A DNA stretch of 64,000 nt from Hawksworthiomyces lignivorus (Eukaryota > Ascomycota > Sordariomycetes > Ophiostomatales > Ophiostomataceae): positions 124,001 to 188,000 of the forward strand of contig NTMA01000048.1 in NCBI GenBank assembly GCA_002917075.1. The letters are read 5' to 3'. Shown in pieces: positions 9,923-21,894 of this stretch (position 1 is the first letter of the stretch; the number at the start of each line of letters is the position of its first letter). The notes below the pieces were generated by a model that saw nothing but the letters and a program-made list of their open reading frames with translations, did not search any database and was not told the origin of the DNA. The position numbers were made by a program, and so were the translations under genes.

Positions 9923-11864
9923 TTACAACTTCGCTTTTCCGTCCTGCTTGAGCATGGTCTCTGCCACAATGCGCCGCTGGATCTTTCCCGTGGCCGTCTT
10001 GGGCATGATGTCGGTAAAGTAGATCTGTATCTCGTCAGCAACGACGGTCGTAAAGAAAAGAAATACAAATAATAGATCAAAGAACCAAGTAGATGGACAG
10101 AGGGGAGACTGTGTGAGCGAACGAAGTACACACCTTCTTGGGCACCTTGAACTTGGCCAGCTTGTCGCCGACCCAGCGCTTGAGCTCGTCGGCCTCGAGG
10201 GCGGCACCGGCCTTGCGGACGACGGCGACGCCAATGTCCTGGCCGTAGAGGTCGTCGGGTAGGGCGAAGCTGACGGCCTCGGCGACGGCCGGGTGGCGGG
10301 CGAGGACGTTGTCGAGCTCGATGGGGCTGATCTTCTCGCCGCCCTTGTTGATGAGCTCCTTGATGCGGCCGGTGATGACGACGTAGCCGTCCTCGGGGTC
10401 GAGGCGGCCCTGGTCGCCGGTGCGGAAGAAGCCGTCGGCGGTGTAGGCGGTGGCGTTGGCGGCCGGGTTGTTGAGGTAGCCCTTGGTGACGTTCTCGCCG
10501 CGCACGCAGATCTCGCCCTCGCTGCCGCGCGGCACCTCCTTGCCGGCGTCGTCGAGGATGCGCACCTCGACGCCCTGGCCCAGCCCGACGGAGCCCGGCT
10601 TGCGCTTGGCCGGCGGCAGCGGATTGGAGGTCATCTGGTGGGCGGCCTCGGTCATGGCGTAGGCCTCGAGCACGGGGGCGCCCAGGAGGGCCTCGAGCTG
10701 GGCGAAGACGGTGGGCGACAGCGGCGACGAGCAGGAGCGCACGAAGCGGATGGCCGGGCGCGGCTTCGGCACCGGGTGCTTGAGCAGGATCTGGTGGATC
10801 GTAGGCACCGCCGTGTACCAGTTAGCGCCGTAGCCCACAAAGTCGCGCCAGAAGTCGGTGGCGGAGAACTTGGGCGGCACGATCAGCGAGCCGCCCGAGT
10901 ACAGGCTGCCCAGCAGGCCGCACACGAGGCCGTGTACGTGGAACAGCGGCATGACTAGCATCGAGCGGTCTGCCGGCGTGAGCTGGTACGTCGCCTGGAT
11001 GTTCTCTGCGGTTCCCGCGCGTTAGCCGTGCTCTCCTCTGCCACACAAACTGACTCGTCTCGCGAAGAAGGAAACTTACTCATGGTTCTTGTCAGGTTGC
11101 GGTGTGTGAGAGGGACCTGGCGAGAGATACGTTAGACAATGGCTCAGTCAGACACTAGGTTCGCAAAAAGGTCAAGAAATCATCTTCTGACGCACCACTT
11201 TGGGCCGCGAGGTCGTGCCGCTGTATTTGTAAGTTAGCGACTGTCTGCTCTGCGCGACGAGTACCAGTGGCACAGCAATTGGCCTCAAAAAGTAGAAATG
11301 GAACAGGCTGGTGAGAGTCTGCACTCTCTCTTCTTACCTCGTGTGCAGCACCAGCGCCACGTCGTCCGGCTCGGGCACCAGCGCGGACTGCGGCGCGTTG
11401 CCTCCCAGGCCGCCCAGCTCCTTGACGTCGAGGGCCACTTCGCGGCGGACCGGGTCCCAGTACGACTCGGCGATGGCGGCGTTGAACTTGCGAGCGGCGC
11501 GGACGGAGGGGGCATCGGCGGCGTAGGCGCCCCGGGGCACCAGGACGATGGCAGACTTGACGTCCTCGATGTAGAACTCAAACTCCTCCTGCTTGTAGGC
11601 AGGGTTGAGCGGCGCGGCGATGGCGCGCTGCCAGGCGGCGGCGAGGAAGGAGACGATGAACTCGTAGGAGTTGACGGTGGCGATGGAGACGGGGGCGGCA
11701 CGGCCGATGCCGAGGGCGGCCAGCTTGGCCTGGTAGCGCGACACCTCTGAGACGAGGTCGAGATATGTGACGACCAGAGAGTCGGACTTGTTGGCGGCGG
11801 GCACGATGACGGCCGTGGCGCTGGAGAGGCCGTTGACGGCCGACCGCAGAGTGGGCGAGGCCAT
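9923..11864 (-). CDS. PCS60: Peroxisomal acyl-/oxalyl-CoA synthetase (Pcs60/Fat2 type)
   Basis: An AMP-forming acyl-CoA ligase of the ANL superfamily; yeast Pcs60/Fat2 is a peroxisomal oxalyl-CoA synthetase. Five exons join in frame: 11864-11338, 11220-11196, 11116-11080, 11005-10134 and 10024-9923, giving 520 aa. The adenylate-binding loop reads HTSGTTSRPKVVPLTHRN (about 174-191) and is built across the 25-nt second and 37-nt third exons. Further motifs are MPLFHVHGLVCGLLG, EAYAMTEAAHQM, GYLNNPAANATAY, GFFRTGDQGRLD, GRIKELINKGGEKISP (about 410-425) and the C-terminal lysine motif PKTATGKIQRR. The protein ends in AKL, a PTS1-type peroxisomal signal. It shares a 0.7-kb divergent promoter with the SPF45-like gene and converges on PFK2 with a 293-nt gap. 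Identity is firm; the natural substrate is inferred from the family. Confidence 0.93.
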
Positions 11865-12560
11865 TGTGTGATCAGCGTCGGATGGATGGAACGAGAAAGC
11901 TCTCTCTGTAGAGGATATGAAGCTCAGTCCTGAGCTTTGTCGTCGTCTTCAGCGTTAACGATTGGCGCGTGAGGCTGTTGAAGAATGACGCATTAGCTGG
12001 TTGTCATGTGACGTCTCTACCGGAGAGGTTCACAAGAGACAAACTGAAGGAATTGAATAAAAAGAAGTAAAGATAACAGCTTCTGAAGCTCAATGATTCG
12101 AAAACAAACTCTGAAGATGAGCGGTTTTCTCGTTTAGGAGCGGTTTGAAACGCAAGAGCAGGACAATCACGAGCACACCATCGCTCCAGCACGGGACGGG
12201 AGGACAAAGGGACTGGACGGCTTCGGTCAGCAGGGACCAGCGGCCTGTGGGTCTGGCACTCCACCCCCTAAAAGCGTACTTACAGCGCACTGCAGATGCT
12301 ACATTGACAGCTGTGGAGCACTGCTTTTAGCGGGTCCCCTGCGGCAGCTTGTAGCGAGTAGGAAGCTCTCCAATTCCTGCGCTGTGACATCGCGAAATCT
12401 GACCTGCGCTGCATAGCAAGCAAGCCACACGGCCGCTTCTCCACGTCCGACTATTGCTCGCAGACGATAACGGCTCCATTCGGCTAGCAAGACGCCAAAC
12501 CACATATCTCACATCATGGCGGCACGACGGCCACCGTCACCGCCGCAGCAGCGCGGCACC
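11865..12560. promoter_or_regulatory. Divergent promoter PCS60 / SPF45-like
   Basis: This 0.7-kb region separates two divergently transcribed genes and must hold both promoters. It contains no convincing coding sequence apart from a possible short N-terminal extension of the downstream gene (ATG at 12516). Confidence 0.5.
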
Positions 12561-14048
12561 ATGTCGCTGTACGATGACTTGCTCGGAGGCGGCAGCAGCA
12601 CAGAAGCGGCACCTGCGCCGGCAGCGCCAGCGAAGCCAGAAGCCGCAAAGAATCCTGGTAAGGGGCCCGTTTCACACGTTCAGCTTTTGCTGCACGCACT
12701 TTCCCCTGCTAACACAGCTTCTAGCTCTGCGGTTCCAGCCCATCATCCGGCGGCCGCAGCAGAACGTCAAGGCCAAAGCCAAAAAGGCACCCACCGCCTT
12801 CCCAACCGCCTCTTCTTCCACCGCGACTCCCACCACGACCCCTGCAACAGCTGCCGCCGCCGTCGCTGCTGCTCCTCCCACTGCTGCTCCTGCGGCGGCG
12901 GCCCCTGCCCGTCCCACGTTAGCCGACTGGGCCGCCGAGGGCGAGGACGACGACGACGACTACGGGTACGGCAACAACAACAACGAGGACGCGGGCGGCG
13001 GCGGGGGCAAGTGGCTGCAGCGCGGCGGGCGCAAGCGCAAGAAGCGGCGGCTGGAGGAGCGCCAGCGCCAGCGCCACGAGGTGTCTCTCAACGTCGACTG
13101 GGACGAGCTGTACGACCCGGCCCGGCCCACCAACCTGGAGGCATACCTGCACAGCGACGAGCGCGTGGAGGCCGCGCGCGCGTGGAAGGCCGTACTGTAC
13201 GCGCACCGGAGGCGGCGGCAGCAGCAGCAGAAAGAAGCGGCAGCGGCTGCGAATGCGACGGCAGCAGAGGCAGGCGCCCGCCGGGCGGCGTCACCCGCCA
13301 GCTACGGTAGCGACAGCGGCAGCGACGACGACGCCGACGGCCGCCGCGCCGCCTTCAACAACGCCTTCGCGCCGCCCGCCGCATTTGCGCCGCCTGCCAG
13401 CTACACGGCGCCGGCAAAGACGAGAGAGCGGTCGGCGTCGCCTGCTGAGGCGGACCGCAAGGAGAGCGCCGCGCGGCCAGGCTGGCGAAGAGAGCAGGCG
13501 GACCAGGCCGATGACGCAGACGACGCAGCCACCGGTGACGACGCCTATGCGCGGCGGCTCGCCTTGTCTGGCAATCCTCCTCCCCCCTCTGCTGCCCCAC
13601 CACAACAACAGCTGTCTGCTCCTCCTCCTCCTCCTGCTCCCCCCATTCCTTCACTGGCAGATGGCCTTGTCGTGTCTAAGCCCCCTGTTCGGTTCCAGGC
13701 GGCGGCGGCGGCGGCGGCGGCGGCGTCGCCGGCGTCCGATGGGGACCAGCCCATGCACGACGCCGGCGACGATGATGACTATGAGCCGTCTCTGTCTCCG
13801 TCTGCCGCCGCCACCGCTGTGCCTGGTGATGCGTCAGAGCCGCAGCCGCGCTCCAACCGGCCCGGCCAGGCGGGCTTCGCGGCCCGCCTCATGGCCAAGT
13901 ACGGCTGGACGGCCGGCACTGGGCTCGGCGCCGACGAGAGCGGCATGGTGAATCCGCTGCGGCACAAGAAGGTCAAGGGCGCGAGCGGCGTCGGAAAGAT
14001 CGTGGGGGGCGACGGGAAAAAGAAAAAGAGAGCCGACGGCGACGACGA

Positions 14049-14081
<33 letters not shown>

Positions 14082-14479
14082 AGAATCCACAGGCATCTCA
14101 CCCGTCGTCGTCCTCCGCAACATGGTGGAGGGCATGCCTGACCTGGAAGCCGAGGTGGCGGATGGCCAGCTCGTCCAGGAGATCGGGGAGGAGTGCGGCG
14201 CGCAGTACGGCCGCGTGGAGCGCGTATACGTGGACGTGGCGAGCCGGCTCGTGTTCATCAAGTTTACGGAGCCTGTGTCAGCGCTGAGGGTGAGTCTTTA
14301 TACCCTCTCTTTATTCCCCGTGTTTTCCGCTTTCTACTACTTTTTGCCTATTCTTCTTGCTCACCATAGACTAATGAGAACAGGCCGTCAATGCTCTAAA
14401 TGGGCGCATCTTCAATGGCAATGCAATTCTGCCAAGCTTCTACGACGCCGACAAATTTGAAGAAGGAATCTACGAGTAA
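12561..14479 (+). CDS. SPF45/RBM17-like splicing factor, G-patch plus UHM
   Basis: A nuclear pre-mRNA splicing factor of the SPF45 family, which binds ULM peptides of spliceosomal proteins through a C-terminal U2AF-homology motif. Three exons, 12561-12657, 12725-14289 and 14384-14479, give 585 aa. The start MSLYDDLLGGG matches the conserved SPF45 N-terminus, so I prefer 12561 over the in-frame ATG at 12516. Exon 2 continues ALRFQPIIRRPQQ, a basic KRKKRRLEERQRQRHEVSLN segment and DELYDPARPTNLEAYLHSDE. Next come long low-complexity Ala, Pro, Gln and acidic regions, then the G-patch (about 413-455: GFAARLMAKYGW, GTGLGADESGMVNPL). The RRM/UHM (about 489-580) contains VVVLRNMVEGMPDLEAEVAD and ends NGRIFNGNAILPSFYDADKF. 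It is longer than metazoan SPF45 because of the low-complexity insertions. Confidence 0.92.
13698..13726. repeat. GCG-repeat polyalanine tract
   Basis: A (GCG)n run in the SPF45-like exon 2 encodes an alanine stretch within the low-complexity linker. Confidence 0.75.
14048..14082. repeat. GCC-repeat polyalanine tract
   Basis: A near-perfect (GCC)n run encodes about a dozen alanines between the G-patch and the RRM/UHM of the SPF45-like protein. Confidence 0.8.
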
Positions 14480-15339
14480 ACATTTGATATAGACCAGAAA
14501 ATCAGAATAAAGGAGTTTAGTTAGTACTACAGAGTACACAACTTGCATATGTTAAAAATAGAGCGTGTTATTATTAAGAAAAAAAATTACAAGTTAATCC
14601 CCTCGATTTTTGTCTGATGTTAGCTGTCGATTTTGTCTCCCCCCTGTCCTGTGCGGAGGTCTGTAACCGTAGTACGAAAAGGCAAAAACAAGAACCGAAA
14701 TAAAAATCAAAGCAAAAACAATGGTAATGCCTGGCACCTTGCGACCTGCCGGGCCGTTCCGTCCCTTCTATGTCCCCAAGGCGTTTTTTTATTTTATTTT
14801 ATTTTTTTTGACTGTTTGCGCCAGTATGCCTCAGATCGGATCTCAGCCGCAGATGCGATTTTCAAGGGTGCATCGTTCAATTTGTCTTGTGCGCATATAG
14901 TCAATAAGCATCACACAAGAGAGGTACACGGCGAGTTAATATCCAAGACAAAAAGCACAATAGTAACGTAGTAACGACAAAAAAGTTCACGAGTTTTAGG
15001 AAAATTGCTATTAGTTCTAGAAGACAGCCTGTACGTAGTTGGATAGTTCCGCGAGTTTTGCGGGATGCGTCGGGGTGGTTATAAAAACACAGGAGAATAA
15101 AGGAAAGACAAGGCGAAAAATACATTGCCAAGAAACAACAACACGAAACACAAATAGAATGCGAGCGAACCAAACGATTTTAGCAGCTTCTTCAGTTGAG
15201 AACGTTTTGACGTAGAAAAGCAGCGCACAAGGCATGCGCAGCCCAAACGAATCATCAAATTAGGGACATATCTAGGCCCCCTCTTTGTTTCTTCATTTCT
15301 TTATTAAAATAATATGTAAACATCGTACGGATCTGTGAT
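14480..15339. other. convergent 3' region
   Basis: The SPF45-like gene and ECM33 converge on this 0.86-kb AT-rich region. T- and A-rich tracts (14575-14587, 14786-14810) fit 3' UTR and polyadenylation sequence. No gene is seen. Confidence 0.5.
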
Positions 15340-16695
15340 TTACAGCAGCTGAGCAATTGCTGCAACACCAGCCAGAGCGAGGATGGCAGCGGTGTTGACG
15401 CTCAGGCCAGCAGCCGAGTTGCCCTTGCCAGTACTGCTGCTGCCGCTTGCGCTGCCGGTCGACGTGGGGTTGGTGTCCGAGTTGGCATTGGCGTTGTTGC
15501 TCACGCAGTTGAACTTGCCCTGGATCTGGCCGCCGCCACCCTGGGACTGGGGAGCCAGCTTCTTGAAGGTGGTGCACGAGGCAGAGATGTCGCCAGTGGA
15601 CTCAACATCAAAGCCACCCTTGACATCGTTCAGGGACGGGAGATCAACCCTGCGAAATTAGTATGCGGAATAAAAAAGGTAGAGACGCAAAAAAGGAAAC
15701 GTGCAACATACTCGCTGAAGTTACCACGGAAGTTGACAGCACCGCCGACGCTCTTGAGCTTGCCGAAGCCGGTGACGGCCTGGAGGGCAGTGTTGTTGGC
15801 AATAAGGAAACCGCCACCAATGGAAGTCAGGTTGGGGATGGTGATGTTGTTCAGCTGGGCATTGCTGACGAACGAGACATCACCCGAGGTGGTGGACGTC
15901 AGGTTAGGCGCCGCAAAGCTCTTGAAGAAGTTGGAATCAAAGCGGGCGGAGCCGTTGACAGTAGCCAGAGAAGGAACGCTGAAGCTCGACACGTTGGAGA
16001 TGCTCATGTTGGCGATCCAGATCAGGTTGGGGAAGCTGACCTGCAGGTTCAGGCCGTTGGCGTTGATGTTCAGGTTGTTGGTCAGATTGCCGAGGGACGA
16101 GGTGTACTCAACCAGACGATGGTTGTTGTTGATGTTGATCGTCGAGGCGGTGCCGACATCCAGGCCCTCGAGGCTGCTGAGGAAGGTGTCGCTGACAACA
16201 ATGCTGTCCGCCTTCTGGATACCAGCAGTGAACGTGAGGACATCAAGAGCAGTGAGCGAGACCCAGTTGATGGAGCCGACGGCCGTTAGGTCCGTGAATG
16301 CCAACGTGGAAAGGAAGGTAAGGTTCTGCAGGTGGAACGCGCCTGTGATCTGGCCGATGGACGAGCTCTTCAGGGTGGTGATGACGTTGTTGTTAAGCAG
16401 CGTCAGGTCACCCTTGATCGTCCGAGGACCAGTCAGATCGAGACTGGCGTCGGTCTGGTTGCCGATGACAACGTTTCCGTTGAGAGTTGCGCAGCCAGAC
16501 AGAGCCGAGATATCGGCCTGCGAGTTGATAGTGAAGGTGCTTTGCGTGCAAGGATCAGATGACGCCGCTGGAACGCATAAGTTTCAATGCACACTGAAAT
16601 GAAGTCATTTCCAAGGGCGAAGATGCGACGGAAAACATACCGGAGGCGACACCAGCCGCTGCCGCGAGGACAGGCAGAATCTGCTTGGAGAACAT
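15340..16695 (-). CDS. ECM33: GPI-anchored cell-wall organisation protein Ecm33
   Basis: A secreted, N-glycosylated GPI protein of the Ecm33/Sps2 family, with receptor-L-domain (leucine-rich) repeats, needed for cell-wall integrity in fungi. Three exons, 16695-16641, 16567-15712 and 15649-15340, give 406 aa. The protein opens with a signal peptide (MFSKQILPVLAAAAGVASA), followed by SSDPCTQSTFTINSQADI, the usual Ecm33 start of the mature chain. Repeating motifs such as LNGNVVIGN, GDLTLLNNNVITTLKSSSIG, LTFLSTLAFTDLTAVGSINW and NAQLNNITIPNLTSIGGGF alternate with many N-x-S/T sites. A Ser/Gly/Asn-rich stalk (SGSSSTGKGNS) precedes a hydrophobic C-terminus (AAILALAGVAAIAQLL), the expected GPI-anchor signal. 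The 5' side faces a 7.2-kb gene-poor region, so regulation may be complex. Assignment is confident. Confidence 0.95.
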
Positions 16696-17978
16696 TGCGA
16701 CGGAGGAGCTGTACCGGTGCAGAGGCGTTAGCTAGTGAATCAAAAACGAGTAACCAATTGAATCGCGAAGTTTTCGTCGCGCGTCTTATCGTAGCCAATT
16801 TGGGAGCAGCTAGATAGAGAGCAAGACACATAGAACACGAGGGAAAACAAAAGCGAAAGTGCAAGATCCAAGTCCGTCTTGTGTAGTGACACACATTAGC
16901 AGCAATTGCTGGCGACAACAGAATTTCCGATCGAAGCGAAGAGCAGCCACAGCTTAGACAGAGCGCGCCAGAAGTAGAGCCCGTGACCGACAAGCAAGAA
17001 ACCCGCAACAACGTTGATTCTGCCGACGAGATTTTGAAACCAGGATGACGATGAATGTGAAAATTTAAGCGACGATCTCGTAAACTTTCGAAAGACTCTT
17101 AGATGCGGGTCTTCGCATTTTCTTCGTTTGTTATTTGTTGCTGCTTTCTTAAAATGCTTCGTTACTAGGCGATGAAAAGCTCCAGAACTTCGTGACACGG
17201 CTAATACTCGGATAGCACACCATTGGCTGCTGTCTTGCTTTCTTTGCTGTTCCATTACACGCTATCTGGCTCTTTTCTCTGACGCGTTCTGTTTTCCGCG
17301 TGGATCTCAACCGGTTGTTGGACGGGTTGGATGTTGTCTGGAAGTTGTCCGGGCAATCAAAAGTGGGTGATCGGGTAAGGTGATCAAATTCTCCAGGAAA
17401 TAAAAAGGAGCCTAGGATGACTGTATAGAATATTGATGCCACTTGCTGCCATGTTGGATGTCGAATCTGTTGTCCCAAAACTGCTTCCTCGCTGACACGA
17501 TAGCCATGTATTGACAGTCTGGGAGATTGACAACTGCATTGCAAATGTTTGGATGGGAATTGGGCTGGTGACTGCGAAGGCCTAGTGGAACTGGTGGCAC
17601 GTTTCGGTATCCAATGCAAGGGACGGGAAAACGGAACGTGCTCTTGCCAATTGCTCCTTTTCTTGCGGTAGAAGCTTCATCATTTGCATCGATACACATA
17701 CCTTTAAGAGTCTCTCAAAGATTGAATGGTTGTTGGCTTCGCGGTAACGAAACGGTGAAGCGCTGAGCAAAAGCTGGGAGGCCCGGGTAAGAGTTGGCTC
17801 CTGGTTGGAAGGATTCCGGGAAGAGGAATAATATCGAATCGACAATAAGCGAGTGTTGACGCGCACCTGAGCAAAAAGGGGCAATAAAAAAACAGGAGGT
17901 CGTCTTAAAAATTATAGAGAAGAATGAAGAAGAAAAAAGGATGATCACGACGAGGGATGTCGAGACGAAACGATGGAC

Positions 17979-18200
17979 GATGAAATTAAAAAATTGGACG
18001 TGAAAGCAGGAATCAGAAGGAAGGAAAAAAGAGGAGGGAGGGAAGAGAAAGAAGAAAAAGAAGCAAGAGGGAGAGAGCCAACAGAAAAGAACGACCGACA
18101 GGACAATGGTAATCTTAGGGGGGGAGGGAGCAAAAACAGGAACGGGTACCGCAGAAAGAGGAAGGAACGAAGGGGAAACAGGAACGAAAAGAAAGTTGAA
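17979..18200. repeat. purine-rich tract
   Basis: Roughly 220 nt are strongly A+G-biased on the plus strand (gaaagaagaaaaagaagcaa and similar), giving an artificial Lys/Glu/Arg-rich frame. Such strand-asymmetric tracts are common in fungal promoters, here possibly the distal ECM33 promoter or leader read on the minus strand. Confidence 0.6.
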
Positions 18201-20676
18201 TGAGCAAAGTCCAACAGGGGTAACTGGAGCAAGCTAATTATTTTCAGGAGTGGAACCTGCCAGTAGTCGTACTGTGGATAAACACACACCTACCTCCTTT
18301 TTCCCACCCCCCCTTTTTTTTTTTCCACTCTGCTGCCAATTACTGTCTTTTAGCATGCCAATTGTCCATCTCTCCATATTTTTTCCCACTATACTTGTAC
18401 ATATGTGGTAGCTACAGCAAGGTGTGATCTGCTCTTTCCCCTTCTGCTTGCAGCGAGAGAGACATGATATCATCAGCAACCGCAAGTTTAGCAGAAGCAT
18501 ATATGCTTAACAAAAGTATAAGCCATAGCATAGTTAGCATGATTCTCTGCTGTAATGTCTGGAACAATGGTGTACATCCTTGTTCTTGGGCCTTTTGTCG
18601 CGCCTGTTTCGACCGTTGCGGCCTCTTCCCATTCCACAACCTGGCTTTTCTATGACCGGACAACGCAACACATTCATTTTAGTGAGATATGCTGTCTCTA
18701 ATCATACGTGTTTGTCTGGGTCCTACAGCAGCCGAAAGGCCCAACATGTTCTTCAAAGGCTAGCGCACGCATCTATTCTGGTATGTGAGTTGGCACAAGG
18801 GTGGTTGGTGACTTACTAAAAAAGAACCAAGGGGAAATAGAAAAAGGAAGAAAAGTAATAAGAAAAAGCAAAGCGAAGCTGCACCTTGCACTATACAAAA
18901 AGAAAGGGCACCGAGATCTGTGCAGTTGCCAGTCAACAGTTTGCCACCTACGTTTGCGACGAGCTGAGAAAAGAAACGGGCGCATCCACCAGCACAGCAC
19001 GGAGAAGTCTCCAGCACAGAACTAGAAAAAATACTAGTAGGGCCACAAGAAAAATCGCACATACCTCCTCCGTACGCATACAAGCTCTCGCTCGTATGTT
19101 GGAAAGGCGCAGGAGCTTATTGCTTGAATTATACTGGTGTCGACATGCTCGTGACGCGGATCCCGCATGAGATTAAAAGTATGAATATCAGGCCAACCGG
19201 TACGGCGCTGTTTCTTGTTACGGGCCAAAGCTCACGCGCCTGGCATTCCTCTGGACGTGATTTTCTTGTAGTGGTTATATTTGCTGCAAACTCGGAGAAT
19301 TATTCAGGTCCTTTTCTTCTTCAACTATACCGACACATACCCCGTAGTGCTGCATCATCAGCTGCCCCCGGTGCCCGGTGGAGGAAGTTCACACATCCTC
19401 CGTAGTCATACAGCGTAAGACGATTACAAGCTGCGCGCTACGGGAAGAAATCCGGCACGCCCTGAAAGTTCCAGTGGAGTGAGGTTTTTTGGGACGCAGC
19501 CTGCGATCGAAGATTTTTCCCAATCGCGCTGCCGCTTTTAGAACGAATATCCACTCTAATAACCTTTCCCCCTCCCCCCTGGCATATTCCAGAACTCACC
19601 TCGCTAACCCTTAGTGCGATACTGGGGATCGTACACCTACAGAGGACACATGCACAATGTAGTATTAGTGAGGTATCTTTGCTCTTTATCAAAATGAGGA
19701 CTGGTTCCTAGTGGAGTAACTTCATTTCGGCGAGTTGACGCCGTCGATCGAACGAACGAGGACCAAAAAAAAGAGGAAGCAGAATCGCCACTGGAGCAGG
19801 AAACAGGTGCAACTAGGGTTGCACATGCCGGCATCCCAGAATTCGTTGGTCTGTTTCATGCAAAAACCAAGGAAATGGAGAGTGCGAGAGGCCACCAACA
19901 GGAAGAACGCCAGACGAATAAAGATTCTATTTTTCCAAGATCAGCTCGGCGCGGGAAAAGGGAATATACACGGAACAAAAGCTTGGTTGCTATAAGCCAC
20001 GGCGTGCTATAGCAAAGATGCAGTCAATCCGCCGCCTTTCTTCTGTTTCTCGCCTTCTCTTTACCTGTTTTTCTCCGCTCATCCCACTCCCCTATATTGG
20101 CCTCGTGTTCAATTGCGTCGGTCTTCTCGAGATGGCACAGCTGTGCTCGTACGCAGACGGCGATAAGACAAGGACGCCTATGTACATCATGAACTTTGCT
20201 CGACTGGGAAAGGGAGGCGGGATCGTATCTACAGCACACGCAACACCCTTCATGGTGGCCATTACGAGGTTTTTGGGGGAAAGACGAATGCGCACGCTTA
20301 CACACGCGTGTGACGTGACGGTGCAGAAAGCCAACCACGTCTGACATCTACGACGTATTGCGTGCGTGCCCTAGACGCAAGAGGCACCAAAAATCGAGCT
20401 TTTTCTAAGCCGGTCTTTAGTGCTAGAGTTCGCCCTCTGCTCAGTTCGTACGACAGAGCATACGTACTCGTATCGTAGAAGCCAGGTGGAGGGGCGTGTT
20501 TGTTCTGAAAAAGGAGACGAGGGGATGGGTGAGGGAGGCGTGGGCCTAAAAACCATGCAAGTCCGTCTCTTGCACCTTTTTTAGGAGGTTTCGTCCGTTG
20601 CTACGCTAACAACGGAGCAGAGGTCCAGAGGTCCAGTAGCAAGGAGAATACTGCGCTTGTAGATGGCTAAAAGGAC

Positions 20677-20698
20677 CTGAAAAGCTTCGGCTTTTCAG
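20677..20698. other. perfect 9-bp hairpin with UUCG tetraloop
   Basis: CTGAAAAGC, loop TTCG, GCTTTTCAG: a fully complementary 9-bp stem closed by C-G around UUCG, an exceptionally stable RNA loop. It lies in the gene-poor region with no coding context. A small structured RNA is possible but unproven. Confidence 0.7.
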
Positions 20699-21539
20699 CA
20701 CAGCTCTCGTCGCGTCTTGCTTTCTTTTTTGCGTGCTGTGCGTCCTAGCTCCGGTCTGGTGCGGGCGGCCAGGCCTGCATTAATTACGTGTGCACGCACC
20801 AATTTCGAGATGTCTGGACAGATCCTCTTTTTTCTTATTCGGACTTGGGAGGCATGTTTTCTACTGCTAACTTCGTACGAGCACATCCAAATATGTAAAT
20901 AGGGTAGCGTCAATACTCCCTCCACTTCTGAATGAAGCGTGAGCTACAAGCCCGCTCGCATGCTGCTGACCGCGGGTACTTCCACCGTGGCAGTCCGAGT
21001 ATGATAGCGAGGATAGCTAATTAGCCAATCTCCTGCTGTGCCCCATCTGCTCTATCTTTTTTGTCATTTTCTGTAAGAGTGCCCAGAAAATTGTGCTTGG
21101 CAAAATTCCCCTATATCTTTTTTGCCCATGTGCCCCGGTCTATACGAGTGCAGACAAGGGGACAGAAGCAGCCCCGGCTCGGCGAAGGGAGAAATGGCCT
21201 CGGTGCAGTACGGCGTACATAAAATCCTTTTGTGCATTTTTATGCAGCAGCGTTGCAGACTTGCAGTCTGCGCTGACGTAGTTTATTCTGGCCTACGCCT
21301 TTAAAGTTCAGCGCAGCTACGCAGAGGACCTGCTGCAGCACCAGCCAAGGTCAAGCAGGAATCAATAATACAGCGAATTTAGAAATAGACCACGCCATTT
21401 TCCCTCTTATCTCTATTTTTTAAACATAGAGATTGCAGCTCTCACGCCGAAAGGGAAACATGAAACTCGCGACGAGACCATGCCAAGAGAAAAAAATTAG
21501 AGCCCTCCGTAGAAAGGAGGCCCGGGGAAGTGTCACATA

Positions 21540-21555
21540 TACTCCGTACGGAGTA
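21540..21555. repeat. 16-bp perfect palindrome
   Basis: TACTCCGTACGGAGTA is perfectly self-complementary. Related half-sites (for example actccgta near 26003, ctccgtacg near 19072, cgtacggagg near 37242) occur elsewhere in the window, so it may be a dispersed motif rather than a unique site. Confidence 0.8.
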
Positions 21556-21894
21556 CAGCAGCTTTCGTTGTGCTTTGGGCATTTCCATCATATAATGGCA
21601 GAGCAGCACATAGATTGCCATGCGGCCATTTTTCGGGCTACGGAGCATTTGTTGTTCGTCGGGTTTGTTCTGTAGATCGCAGCAGATTGACCACGGCTCA
21701 ATGCCTCCCTTTGTTTTCGACTTGAGCACATAATTAGCAGTCTTCACACAGCCTTCTACGTGCGAAATGCGAAATGAGTCTATATTCTACGCCGTCCTTT
21801 GTACCTTTGCCTACCACATACTGCATAAAACTCAAAATATATCGCGAAGAGGGCTATCGACGATCCCACGCGATATGTTCAGTCCATTGTTCAA

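Noticed and set aside
10293..10958. 221-codon frame antisense to PCS60
   Set aside because: A shadow caused by GC-rich third positions of the real gene; composed of Ala/Gly/Val/Asp/His repeats with no domain.
17149..17948. Minus-strand frames upstream of ECM33
   Set aside because: Several overlapping frames of up to 156 codons, but no domain, no consistent splice joins and no coding-like composition; more likely ECM33 leader or promoter.
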